This document shows positions 8,537 through 16,292 of a stretch of DNA of 64,000 nt, piece by piece. Each line of letters begins with the position of its first letter. Position 1 is the stretch's first letter. Source of the DNA: Chryseobacterium aquaeductus (GTDB lineage Bacteria; Bacteroidota; Bacteroidia; Flavobacteriales; Weeksellaceae); NCBI RefSeq assembly GCF_905175375.1, contig NZ_CAJIMS010000001.1, positions 1,240,001 through 1,304,000 on the forward strand, read 5' to 3'. The notes beneath the pieces were generated by a model. That model saw only the letters and a program-made list of their open reading frames with translations. It had not been told where the DNA came from and made no database searches. The position numbers were made by a program, and so were the translations under genes.

Positions 8537-9529
8537 ATGAAAAGCAGTAAAAACGCAGAAAATATTAACTTTCAAAAAATCATTGCGATCATTGGCGTAT
8601 TGCTATTTGTCGCAAAAATAATTGCATGGAAACTTACAGATTCCGACTCTGTATTTTCTGACGCGATGGAAAGTATCGTCAATATCATCAGTGCATTCAT
8701 GGGTTTATATTCTCTCTATCTGGCAGCAAAGCCGAAAGATGAAGATCATCCTTACGGTCATGGGAAAGTAGAGTTTGTAACATCGGGAATAGAAGGATCA
8801 CTGATCATCATCGCCGGAATCATGATTATCTATGAAGGTACCAACAGTTTATTGACGGGAAAAATCATTTCCAAAATCAATTGGGGAATTTTAATTATCG
8901 CTGCGACGGCCATTATCAATTACATTTTAGGATATATATCTATTAAAAAAGGTAAAAAGGTCAATTCTGTAGTCCTTATCGCTTCGGGAAAGCATCTGCA
9001 ATCTGATACATTAACAACTTTTGGAGTTGTGATTAGTTTGATTATCGTATACTTTACAGGGATTTATTGGATAGATTCTGTGGTCGCTCTACTTTTTGGA
9101 GGATATATAATTTTTGTCGGTTACAAAATCGTCAGAAAAGCTTTAAGCGGAATTATGGATGAGCAAGATCCTGAACTTCTAGACAATATCATAAAACTTC
9201 TTGAAGAAAACCGAAGAACAGAATGGATCGACATTCACAACATGAAAATACAGCAGTTTGGATCGTCTTTACATATTGACGCTCACATTACTTTGCCATA
9301 CTATTATAGCCTGAGAGAGGCACACAACGAGATGGAAAACGTGATCATGCTTTTAGCAAAAAATACCTCCAGAACTGTTGAATTTAATTTTCACATGGAT
9401 GACTGTAAAACTATTTCTTGTCCGGTCTGCCAAATTATGGATTGCCCTGTACGAAAACAACCGTTTGTAAAAAGAGTGGAATGGACTGCCGAAAACGTAA
9501 CACGGATTGAAAAGCACACGATAGACTAA
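8537..9529 (+). CDS. Cation diffusion facilitator (CDF) metal transporter with cysteine-rich tail
   Basis: CDF transporters export divalent cations such as Zn2+, Fe2+ or Mn2+ by proton antiport. The 330-residue protein has about six transmembrane helices. It has the helix-2 metal motif in SDSVFSDAMES, the HPYGHGKVE signature and the helix-5 site HLQSDTLTT, then a cytosolic domain (GIMDEQDPELLD, HIDAHITLPY). The end is unusual: four cysteines (C290, C295, C298, C303) in DDCKTISCPVCQIMDCP, which could form an extra metal site. The start lies only about 8 bases after the asd terminator's T run, with no separate promoter visible, so expression may depend on readthrough. Confidence 0.92.
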   Translation: MKSSKNAENINFQKIIAIIGVLLFVAKIIAWKLTDSDSVFSDAMESIVNIISAFMGLYSLYLAAKPKDEDHPYGHGKVEFVTSGIEGSLIIIAGIMIIYEGTNSLLTGKIISKINWGILIIAATAIINYILGYISIKKGKKVNSVVLIASGKHLQSDTLTTFGVVISLIIVYFTGIYWIDSVVALLFGGYIIFVGYKIVRKALSGIMDEQDPELLDNIIKLLEENRRTEWIDIHNMKIQQFGSSLHIDAHITLPYYYSLREAHNEMENVIMLLAKNTSRTVEFNFHMDDCKTISCPVCQIMDCPVRKQPFVKRVEWTAENVTRIEKHTID

Positions 9530-9587
9530 TTTTTCTCAAAAATCTATAGTACTGAAATTTGTGTGGTAAAAGTAAATTTAAAGCCAA

Positions 9588-10025
9588 TTAATTACCTCTT
9601 TCCAAAATTTGTTTCCTGTAATAAAATAAAGGTACAATCAGAAGTAAAATTAAAGGTTGTATCACAAATCTTCTCATGTAAAAAGAAAAAAGATAGCCGA
9701 TCTCGAATCTATCATGAATGCAATACAGATAAATAGGAAAGGTGATGGCGAAAATAATGGTAATTAGTAGAGCTCCCTGCATCGTCCATTCTCTATTTTT
9801 AAACAAAAAATGAATAATTATGCATGAGAAAAAAAGATTTAAAATAAATCTGAGAAGATGACCGAAAATTAGCTTTACCCAATCGAACTCAGGAAAAGCG
9901 ATATTTTTTGTGGCAAAATGAAAATAATTCAGAAACGGATCATAAAAAATATGATCCTCCAAAATTCTTACACCTACAAGTCCGCAAACTCCGGCTAAGA
10001 CTAAAAACCAATTAAGAATTTTCAT
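9588..10025 (-). CDS. Exosortase F system-associated protein
   Basis: This 145-residue membrane protein is encoded directly downstream of XrtF and overlaps its 3' end by 14 bases, so the two are surely co-transcribed. It has about four hydrophobic helices, with conserved-looking charged loops such as HDRFEIGYLFSFYMRRF. It fits the small protein family that accompanies exosortase F in Flavobacteria. Its role is unknown. A supporting part in processing or anchoring at the inner membrane is inference from the pairing. No enzymatic motif is visible. Confidence 0.8.
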   Translation of the reverse strand: MKILNWFLVLAGVCGLVGVRILEDHIFYDPFLNYFHFATKNIAFPEFDWVKLIFGHLLRFILNLFFSCIIIHFLFKNREWTMQGALLITIIFAITFPIYLYCIHDRFEIGYLFSFYMRRFVIQPLILLLIVPLFYYRKQILERGN

Positions 10026-10542
10026 TTTTTAGAGCAAAAAATTTAATCCAAACCAACCAAAGCAGCACCACACTTCCATAAATAACAGCAGGAAAAAGAT
10101 AATCGTGGGTGAATTTGCTGTAATCAGGATGGTCTTTTGTCACAATATTCAACCCTACTATTCTCAAAACATTCATCACATAAAGTGCCAGAAGACTTAC
10201 TGCAACAAAAACGAAAGTCTTTGTTCCTTTATAAAATGCAAAAATAAAAGAGACAAAAAGTATAATCACCGAGATTGCATTGCAACCTTCTACCATACGT
10301 GTGATGGGTCTTTTATCCATATAATAATAGACTTGCTCGTTAAAAACATCGTCGTACAAATCTGTAGGATAATTAAACAGATTTTGAATCCACATTACAT
10401 GATCGGTAATCATTCTGGAATAGGGATCAAGACCTTGCGTCTGAAAACTGTTGAGATAAAACTGGTACGCGAAGAGCAACACCAAATAAATGATGATGAA
10501 ACGTAGCAGAATTCCCAAAACAGGATTAAAGTCCTTTAGCAT
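10012..10542 (-). CDS. xrtF: Exosortase family protein XrtF
   Basis: Exosortases are membrane cysteine proteases/transpeptidases that process C-terminal sorting signals. This 176-residue version has about five to six helices and the catalytic triad: Cys87 in EGCNAISV, Arg127 in NVLRIVG and His146 in HDYLFPAVIYG. It lacks the extra domains of the long exosortases. The length and the companion gene match the XrtF type of Flavobacteria. No polysaccharide cluster or recognisable sorting-signal protein is nearby, so its substrate cannot be named. The gene is divergent from the AmgK-like kinase, and the two starts are only 50 bases apart. Confidence 0.88.
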   Translation of the reverse strand: MLKDFNPVLGILLRFIIIYLVLLFAYQFYLNSFQTQGLDPYSRMITDHVMWIQNLFNYPTDLYDDVFNEQVYYYMDKRPITRMVEGCNAISVIILFVSFIFAFYKGTKTFVFVAVSLLALYVMNVLRIVGLNIVTKDHPDYSKFTHDYLFPAVIYGSVVLLWLVWIKFFALKNENS

Positions 10543-10574
10543 AATGCAAAGATAAAAATTTGGACGTAAATTAG

Positions 10575-10582
10575 TATATTTG
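10575..10582 (+). promoter_or_regulatory. -7 box for the kinase-RapZ-MurU cluster
   Basis: TATATTTG lies 10 bases before the ATG at 10593, giving a very short leader. Confidence 0.6.
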
Positions 10583-10592
10583 TTACCATATT

Positions 10593-11612
10593 ATGACTTC
10601 CGAAAACGCAAAAAGATTTTTTGAAAACCATTTTGGTGAAAAATCTACTGAATTTGTTACTTTAGCTCAAAGCGGTTCTGCACGAGTGAATTTTTTGGCT
10701 CAAAACAAGACCGGAAAATATATCGTTACTTACAATGAAAACATTGCTGAAAATGAAAGTTTTCTCTATTATTCAACTATTTTTTCAAGATTAAATCTTA
10801 ATACACCGACTATTTTTAAGATTTCTGACGACAAAAAAATGTACATTCAGGAGTTTTTGGGTAATCAGACTTTTTCGGAAATCATTACTGCAGATGGATT
10901 GTCTGAAAATGTAAAATCTTTGGTAAAACAAACCATAGAGAAACTTTTTACGCTTCAAATTCAGACTCAAAATCAAATTGATTTTACCCAGACTTTTGAA
11001 TATGAAAGTTATGATGAATTTCCCATTTTACATGATCTGTACTACTTCAAAAATTTCGTAGCAGATGTTTTAGAGCTGGAATATCATAAATCAACACTTT
11101 TAAAAGAGTTTAAAAAACTGGTTGACCTCATCGAAAATCTTGAACCAAAAGGATTAATGATTCGTGATTTTCAGGCTAGAAATATCATGGTAGATGATAA
11201 AAATAAAATTTCTTTTATCGATTATCAATCGGCAATGAAAGGCCCTTTGATGTATGATGTAATCTCTTTTCTGTTTCAGGCAAAAGCAAATTTCCCCGAA
11301 GATTTTAAAAATGAAATGCTTGATTTTTATATTCAGCAATTTCAAAATCAAGAAACACAGCTTCAACTAAGGAATTCGGTAAAGCCAATTCAGTTGATGC
11401 GATTTTTACAAGTTTTGGGAGCTTACGGTTTCCGTGGATTAATTCAAAAAAAGCAACATTTCATTACAAGCATCGATAAGGGAATTGAAAATATTACAGT
11501 ATTTTCAAACCATTGGGACGAAATGAAAAAATATCCCGAACTGAAAAAAGTAATTGAACAGTTGAGTTTGGAAAAAACAAAATCTAAAATTGAAGAAATA
11601 TTGAACCATTAA
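10593..11612 (+). CDS. AmgK-like sugar (N-acetylmuramate/N-acetylglucosamine) kinase
   Basis: The 339-residue protein is an aminoglycoside-phosphotransferase-fold kinase. The catalytic loop is RDFQARN (Asp192, Asn197) and the metal-binding aspartate is Asp210 in FIDYQSAMKGPLMYD. AmgK of Pseudomonas puts a phosphate on C1 of N-acetylmuramate, and MurU then makes UDP-MurNAc. Here a MurU-like gene lies 1 kb downstream with a RapZ C-terminal domain gene between them, which supports the AmgK assignment. The last residues after Ile336 (Leu-Asn-His, then TAA) are encoded by the left arm of a 16-bp inverted repeat. The tail therefore seems to have been replaced when the next gene was inserted. Confidence 0.8.
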   Translation: MTSENAKRFFENHFGEKSTEFVTLAQSGSARVNFLAQNKTGKYIVTYNENIAENESFLYYSTIFSRLNLNTPTIFKISDDKKMYIQEFLGNQTFSEIITADGLSENVKSLVKQTIEKLFTLQIQTQNQIDFTQTFEYESYDEFPILHDLYYFKNFVADVLELEYHKSTLLKEFKKLVDLIENLEPKGLMIRDFQARNIMVDDKNKISFIDYQSAMKGPLMYDVISFLFQAKANFPEDFKNEMLDFYIQQFQNQETQLQLRNSVKPIQLMRFLQVLGAYGFRGLIQKKQHFITSIDKGIENITVFSNHWDEMKKYPELKKVIEQLSLEKTKSKIEEILNH

Positions 11613-12112
11613 GATTGATTTAAGAAGTTAAGATTATTAAGAATGATAACAAAAAAGGATATTACTCAATTATCATATGAAATCACTGGATTTGCAATAA
11701 AAGTCCATAAAACATTAGGACCAGGTTTATTGGAAAGCATCTATGAAGAATGTTTGAAAATTGAATTAATAAAAAATGGTTACGATGTAAAACAGCAGCT
11801 GTACACAACCATTAATTATGAAGGGGTGACTATTGAAACAAAGCTGGTGGTAGATTCATTAGTTAATGATTTGATCATTTTAGAGCTTAAAGCGGTGGAA
11901 GAAATATTATCAATTCATGAGGCTCAACTTTTAACTTACATGAAAGTTCTAAAAAAACCACAAGGACTACTAATTAATTTTTTCACAGACAATATCACAA
12001 ATCATTGCGACCTTTTGTCAATGAATATTTTAAAGAACTCCCAAACTAATTTTTTTGATTTATCAAAAAGCTTAATTAAACTTAACTCCTTAATAGAATC
12101 TTAATGGTTCAA
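11601..12112 (+). mobile_element. Candidate 512-bp cassette: GxxExxY gene between perfect 16-bp inverted repeats
   Basis: TTGAACCATTAAGATT at 11601-11616 is the exact reverse complement of AATCTTAATGGTTCAA at 12097-12112. Between them lies a single gene for a GxxExxY protein. The three bases outside each end are both ATA (11598-11600 and 12113-12115), a possible 3-bp target duplication. The left arm supplies the stop codon of the kinase gene and the right arm contains the stop of the GxxExxY gene. Removing the cassette and one ATA leaves an open kinase frame ending Glu-Glu-Ile-Ile-Lys-Leu and TAG at 12125-12127. The structure is seen directly; mobility is inferred. Confidence 0.6.
11643..12104 (+). 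CDS. GxxExxY family protein, PD-(D/E)XK nuclease-like
   Basis: The 153-residue protein carries the family motif GLLESIY (residues 28-34) after the typical VHKTLGPG. It then has a beta-rich core with Asp71 and the Glu81-Leu82-Lys83 triplet, a layout like the (D/E)-x-K active site of PD-(D/E)XK nucleases. The C-terminal GLLINFFTDNI also fits the family. GxxExxY proteins are widespread in Bacteroidetes and have no settled function. It separates the kinase gene from the RapZ-domain gene and is bounded by perfect 16-bp inverted repeats, suggesting that it is an insertion rather than a pathway member. Nuclease activity is inferred from the motif. Confidence 0.85.
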   Translation: MITKKDITQLSYEITGFAIKVHKTLGPGLLESIYEECLKIELIKNGYDVKQQLYTTINYEGVTIETKLVVDSLVNDLIILELKAVEEILSIHEAQLLTYMKVLKKPQGLLINFFTDNITNHCDLLSMNILKNSQTNFFDLSKSLIKLNSLIES

Positions 12113-12159
12113 ATAATAAAGTTATAGTAATGACCCATCAATTATAAAAAGAATAAAAT

Positions 12160-12570
12160 ATGCTACATATAGACATCCACAGTTTTTCATACAAAAAAGG
12201 AGGAATACCCAAAGATGATTCCGGAAACGGAGGTGGTTTCACATTCGATTGCCGAGGAATTTTAAACCCGGGAAGAGTGGAAGAATATAAAATACAGACC
12301 GGAAACGACATTGGTGTGCAAGAATATCTCGAAACAAAAACAGATATGCCTCAGTTTTTAGAATTGGTAAAAAGTATGGTCTCCATCAATATCGACAATT
12401 ATTTGGGAAGAGGATTTGAAAATCTACAAATTAACTTCGGATGTACCGGCGGACAGCATAGATCGGTTTATTCAGCCATAAAAATTGCTCATTTTATTGA
12501 AGAAAAATATGGAGAAAAAGTAGAAATAAGTCTTCATCACGACGAACAACATCAACTGAATAATAAATGA
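12160..12570 (+). CDS. Stand-alone RapZ C-terminal domain protein
   Basis: In enteric bacteria RapZ has an N-terminal kinase-like domain and a C-terminal domain that binds glucosamine-6-phosphate and the small RNA GlmZ. This 136-residue protein is the C-terminal domain alone. It has HIDIHSFSYKKG, the FDCRGILNPGR loop and GCTGGQHRSVY, which match the ligand-binding motifs of that domain. There is no Walker A nucleotide-binding part. Its place between an AmgK-like kinase and a MurU-like nucleotidyltransferase suggests a sensor or enzyme for amino sugar phosphates in cell-wall recycling. RNA binding here is untested. Confidence 0.88.
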   Translation: MLHIDIHSFSYKKGGIPKDDSGNGGGFTFDCRGILNPGRVEEYKIQTGNDIGVQEYLETKTDMPQFLELVKSMVSINIDNYLGRGFENLQINFGCTGGQHRSVYSAIKIAHFIEEKYGEKVEISLHHDEQHQLNNK

Positions 12571-12643
12571 TGATTGATAATTTATAAATGATTATTTAAA
12601 ACTATTTATTTCTATTATTACTCATCTATTATCAATTATAAAA

Positions 12644-13357
12644 ATGAAGGCATTAATTTTTGCGGCAGGAAAAGGGACAAGACTGAAACCCTTTACAGAC
12701 CATCATCCTAAAGCTTTGGCTAAAGTAAACGGAATACCGCTTTTAGAAAGAAATATTACTTATCTGAAAGATTTCGGGATTACAGATTTTGTAATCAACA
12801 TCTATCATTTTGGCAGTCAGATTACAGATTTTCTTAAACAAAACAATAATTTTAACTGTAATATTGAAATTTCAGATGAGTGTGATGAACTTCTGGAAAC
12901 GGGCGGCGGATTGGTTTTCGCTAAAAAATTTCTGGATCACGGAGAAGATTTCATCATCATGAATGCAGATATTTTGACCAACATCAATATCACAGATTTT
13001 GTAAAATACCATCAAAGTTTAAATGATTTTGCTACTTTAGCAGTATCAGACAGACAAAGCTCCAGAAAACTACTTTTCAACGAGGACATGGTCTTGAGAG
13101 GATGGCTGAATGTACAAACCGGAGAGCAAAGATTAGCAGAATTTAACAAAGGATTCAAACCTTACGCTTTCAGTGGTGTACATTGCATAAATCCGATCAT
13201 TTTTGATAAAATAAAAAGAACAGGAAAATTCTCTGTAATGGAAGAATATCTAGACATTATGCAGACAGAAAAAATTCATGGTTTTGTACACAATAGTATT
13301 CTGATTGACGTTGGAAGACCCGAATCTGTAATTGAAGCCGAAAAATATTTTAAATAA
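12644..13357 (+). CDS. MurU-like nucleotidyltransferase
   Basis: The 237-residue protein is a sugar-phosphate nucleotidyltransferase. It has the N-terminal signature FAAGKGTRLKPFTDHHPKAL with a catalytic lysine, LLETGGGLVFA for base/sugar binding and MNADIL with the metal-binding aspartate. The length fits MurU (N-acetylmuramate-1-phosphate uridylyltransferase) rather than the longer GlmU or RfbA. With the AmgK-like kinase upstream, the pair would turn recycled MurNAc into UDP-MurNAc without passing through the MurA/MurB steps. A mannose-1-phosphate guanylyltransferase role cannot be excluded from sequence alone. Only 7 bases separate its stop from the LOG gene start. Confidence 0.8.
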   Translation: MKALIFAAGKGTRLKPFTDHHPKALAKVNGIPLLERNITYLKDFGITDFVINIYHFGSQITDFLKQNNNFNCNIEISDECDELLETGGGLVFAKKFLDHGEDFIIMNADILTNINITDFVKYHQSLNDFATLAVSDRQSSRKLLFNEDMVLRGWLNVQTGEQRLAEFNKGFKPYAFSGVHCINPIIFDKIKRTGKFSVMEEYLDIMQTEKIHGFVHNSILIDVGRPESVIEAEKYFK

Positions 13358-13364
13358 AAACACA

Positions 13365-14117
13365 ATGGGAATAGAAGGAAGCAGGGATGAAAGTTTACAA
13401 AATCCTGAAATAAATATCAATGACTCCATATTACACAACAGTTTCAGGCAAAAAACCTGGGACGAAATTGTAACCAAAGACAGCTGGATGGTTTTCAAAA
13501 TCATGGCAGAATTTGTAGATGGATATGAAAGAATGGCAAAAATTGGTCCTTGCGTTTCGATATTCGGGTCGGCAAGATTAAAGCCTGAAAGCAAATATTA
13601 CGAAATGGCGGTGGAGATCGCTGAGAAAATCACCAAAATAGGTTTCGGAATCATCACCGGCGGCGGCCCGGGAATCATGGAAGCTGGGAACAAAGGTGCT
13701 TTTTTGGCCAAAGGAAAATCGATAGGTCTGAATATTGATTTACCTTTTGAGCAACATTTTAATCCGTTTATCAATAAAATGTATTCGCTTAATTTCGATT
13801 ATTTCTTCGTGAGAAAAGTGATGTTCGTAAAATATTCACAGGGATTTATCGTAATGCCTGGAGGTTTTGGAACGCTTGACGAACTTACAGAAGCAATCAC
13901 GCTCATCCAGACCAATAAAATTGGAAGATTCCCCATTGTTTTAGTAGGATCTGAGTTTTGGGGAGGTTTATTAGATTGGTTTAAAACCACTTTATTAAAA
14001 GAAGGAATGATTGCCGAAAATGATCTTGATCTTTATCGTGTGGTAGATACAGCTGACGAAGCCGTAGAGCACATTAAAGCTTTTTATGATAAATACGCAG
14101 TAAATGTTAACTTTTAG
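13365..14117 (+). CDS. LOG family protein (TIGR00730 Rossmann fold)
   Basis: This 250-residue protein belongs to the LOG family, whose plant and bacterial members release free bases or cytokinins from nucleoside 5'-monophosphates. It shows SIFGSARLKPES, TGGGPGIMEAGNKGA and the PGGFGTLDELTE motif of the nucleotide-binding site. An in-frame TTG at 13332 overlaps the MurU-like gene. The ATG at 13365 is chosen because it gives a clean start and the N-terminus of close relatives. It probably shares the transcript of the preceding gene. Its substrate in this organism is not known. Confidence 0.88.
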   Translation: MGIEGSRDESLQNPEININDSILHNSFRQKTWDEIVTKDSWMVFKIMAEFVDGYERMAKIGPCVSIFGSARLKPESKYYEMAVEIAEKITKIGFGIITGGGPGIMEAGNKGAFLAKGKSIGLNIDLPFEQHFNPFINKMYSLNFDYFFVRKVMFVKYSQGFIVMPGGFGTLDELTEAITLIQTNKIGRFPIVLVGSEFWGGLLDWFKTTLLKEGMIAENDLDLYRVVDTADEAVEHIKAFYDKYAVNVNF

Positions 14118-14124
14118 TTGGCAT

Positions 14125-14132
14125 TATATTTG
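14125..14132 (+). promoter_or_regulatory. -7 box for the DUF6702 gene
   Basis: TATATTTG, 44 bases before the ATG at 14177. The leader includes the 14-mer GATTAACAATCAAT that also occurs at 4088-4101. Confidence 0.5.
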
Positions 14133-14176
14133 AGCAAAATATATTTACCAAGATGATTAACAATCAATAAACTAAG

Positions 14177-14647
14177 ATGAAAAAAATTATATACATATCG
14201 GGTATTTTAACATTATTTGTATTCATGAGTTTTATGACTTTGGATTTCTTTTCTACGATGACAAAAGTAGATTACGTTGACGGAAGCAAAACTTTGAAGT
14301 TTACTACGAAAATGAATACCAGTCATATTTCTGATGCTATAAAAATCAACCGAAGCACGGCAGGTTTTGAAGCCGAAGTAAAAAAATATGTAAACAACAA
14401 CTTTGATGTTTATGTAAATAATTCTCCCAAAACGCTCACTTTCACAGGAAGTCAGATAAGCGGAGAAACAGTTTGGGTATATTTTGAAACCGGAGGCGTT
14501 ACAGATGTAAGCACTTTAAAGATTAAAAATACACTTCTTTTGAGCGCATTTCCGAAACAAATCAACCTTGTAAATATTGCGTACAAAGGAGCTCAAAAAA
14601 CAATGAATTTCCAGCGTGGCAAAGAGGTGAATGAGGTTTCATTTTAA
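14177..14647 (+). CDS. DUF6702 family secreted or membrane-anchored protein
   Basis: The 156-residue protein begins with an N-terminal hydrophobic segment (residues 5-25) that could be a signal peptide or anchor. The remainder resembles DUF6702 of Bacteroidetes, a short beta-rich extracytoplasmic domain. Visible marks are the early TMTKVDYVDGSKTLKFT strand pair, the VKKYVNNNFDVYVNN middle part and the IKNTLLLSAFPKQINLVNI segment. No catalytic residues stand out and the function is unknown. The usual His-containing start of the family is not seen here. The gene ends in a strong terminator. Confidence 0.7.
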   Translation: MKKIIYISGILTLFVFMSFMTLDFFSTMTKVDYVDGSKTLKFTTKMNTSHISDAIKINRSTAGFEAEVKKYVNNNFDVYVNNSPKTLTFTGSQISGETVWVYFETGGVTDVSTLKIKNTLLLSAFPKQINLVNIAYKGAQKTMNFQRGKEVNEVSF

Positions 14648-14676
14648 GGAAATTTTTAATTTAATTTAATTTATAC

Positions 14677-14705
14677 AAACCATTGCTTTTGCAGTGGTTT
14701 TTTTT
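14677..14705 (+). terminator. Terminator after the DUF6702 gene
   Basis: AAACCATTGC / GCAGTGGTTT with loop TTTT and a T run. Confidence 0.85.
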
Positions 14706-14804
14706 ATGCCAAAAGAATGATTTATTTTCAATTTGATATGAAAAAGTCCAGTGAAAAAGTTTAAATATAAATTTTTATAATGCCTATCACTTTAGAATTT
14801 AGAT

Positions 14805-14843
14805 AAAAGGAAACTGCATGACTACAGTTTCCTTTCATTTTTT
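14805..14843 (-). terminator. Terminator after the DUF5689 lipoprotein gene
   Basis: On the minus strand the stem AAAGGAAACTG / CAGTTTCCTTT lies just beyond the stop codon at 14866, followed by a T-rich stretch. Confidence 0.75.
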
Positions 14844-14865
14844 ACTTATATCATTCAAATATTAA

Positions 14866-16260
14866 TTATGGTAAAGCCTGAATATTATCTAATTGTACTG
14901 TAGTTGTAATTCCTCCGACAGTGCCGGAATATTCAAAAAGTATGTATCCGTTTCCTGTCAAATTAGCTGGAATATTGTAAGTGCCTGCCGATACTATTGT
15001 TCCATATCCCGAAACCGGAGTTTGAGGAATAGTAAATGATGAAGTGATATCTGTTTTTGTAGCTGCAGAAATGTCACTTAAAGCTGTATAGTTTGTCGTT
15101 GTATACACTTTCAGCGCATTACCATTCCAAAAGCCGACATTTACATCAAATTTAAATTGATTAGCGGCTGTAAAATCTATCGGTACGGCAAAATAAGTAA
15201 CATGATTTCCCGAACCGCCATTTGCAGAAAGCTGTATATATTTGTTATTGCTAAATGTTTTCAGTTGCCAGTATCGGTTTCCGAATAAAGGGTCGTTGAT
15301 ATATTTCGGATAAACTTCCAAATTCACCGGTAAGAGAGAATAGCTTTCAAAATTCTCTAAAAATGTTCCGGAAAACACCACAGCAGTTCCGCCTTTCGGA
15401 GGAGCAGCATCTACTCTCGTTCCCGAAAAATCAAGATCGTTGGTTTTTCTGATGAGCATCTGCCAGCTTGCATTGAAACGGCTCACAACAAATGTAGCAT
15501 TACCATTACCTTTCGGTAATAATTTGGAACCTTCTGAAAAGAAACCAGAGTTTCTTAGCGCTACCGTATTTCCTGTTGCATCCTCTAAAACTCTTTCTGT
15601 ATCTACACCTGCACCAACTAAGTATTCAATAAAAGTTTTGTTTACGGGTGAAATTTCACCTGCAGCAAATTGCACATTAGGAACAGTTACCAGCATATTG
15701 ATATATTGGGCATCTTTTGCTTCATTCAAATTAGCTAATGGTATTGGTTTTAAGGTTACAACGTCAAGACCGTTTCCGTTGCAGACACCTGAGATATATC
15801 TGCTCACCAAAACTCCTGGGATTCTTCCGATGTCATAAATCGGATCTACAGAACCAATTTTCACCACACCTCGATCTGTGCCTAATCTTAAACCTTTTGC
15901 ATTAATTCTGATATGGGCGCCAATAGGAAAATCTGCATAGTTACTCGATTTGTCTACTTCGATCTGTAAAGCAGCTGTAGGATTTTCTGCTTTATCTTGA
16001 AAAGAAATTGTTTTGTAAAAATTACCGTTTTCGTCTGATGACGTTACATAGCCGTCAAAAATTTGATCTGTGGTGATTACAGTATAACCAGTACCAGGTG
16101 CCTGGGTTTTGAAAGCAGCTAAAGTTATGTTTGGTTCGGCAAATTTATTACTGCAGTTGATTGGCGGTGTGTCCCAATCGTCCTTCTGTACACAAGAATT
16201 CATAGAAATAGCAGCAAAAGCCACTCCTGTAAAAATTAGTAGGTATTTTTTTATATTCAT
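14866..16260 (-). CDS. DUF5689 domain lipoprotein
   Basis: The 464-residue protein has a lipoprotein signal ending at Cys23 (AISMNSC). A DUF5689 region (about residues 40-280) follows, with an OB-fold-like pattern including GYVTSSDENGNFYKTISFQD and ALQIEVDKSSNYADFPIGAHI. The C-terminal half (about 295-464) begins FLENFESY and resembles a choice-of-anchor/jelly-roll domain ending in a beta-rich LDNIQAL. It is encoded 32 bases after the TonB receptor on the same strand, so the two form an operon and probably act together at the outer membrane. It may bind the ligand as SusD does for SusC, but it is not SusD-like in sequence. Confidence 0.85.
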   Translation of the reverse strand: MNIKKYLLIFTGVAFAAISMNSCVQKDDWDTPPINCSNKFAEPNITLAAFKTQAPGTGYTVITTDQIFDGYVTSSDENGNFYKTISFQDKAENPTAALQIEVDKSSNYADFPIGAHIRINAKGLRLGTDRGVVKIGSVDPIYDIGRIPGVLVSRYISGVCNGNGLDVVTLKPIPLANLNEAKDAQYINMLVTVPNVQFAAGEISPVNKTFIEYLVGAGVDTERVLEDATGNTVALRNSGFFSEGSKLLPKGNGNATFVVSRFNASWQMLIRKTNDLDFSGTRVDAAPPKGGTAVVFSGTFLENFESYSLLPVNLEVYPKYINDPLFGNRYWQLKTFSNNKYIQLSANGGSGNHVTYFAVPIDFTAANQFKFDVNVGFWNGNALKVYTTTNYTALSDISAATKTDITSSFTIPQTPVSGYGTIVSAGTYNIPANLTGNGYILFEYSGTVGGITTTVQLDNIQALP

Positions 16261-16292
16261 CTTAAATGTTTTTTAGTGATTAATGCTTTTTT

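Noticed and set aside
9588..10542. Part of a polysaccharide (EPS) cluster
   Set aside because: Apart from the exosortase pair, no glycosyltransferase or export gene is next to it.
11601..12112. Inverted repeat as a transcription terminator
   Set aside because: The arms are 480 bases apart with a gene between them and no T run, so a hairpin terminator is not plausible.
13332..13364. TTG as alternative start of the LOG gene
   Set aside because: It lies within the MurU-like gene; the ATG at 13365 fits the family better.
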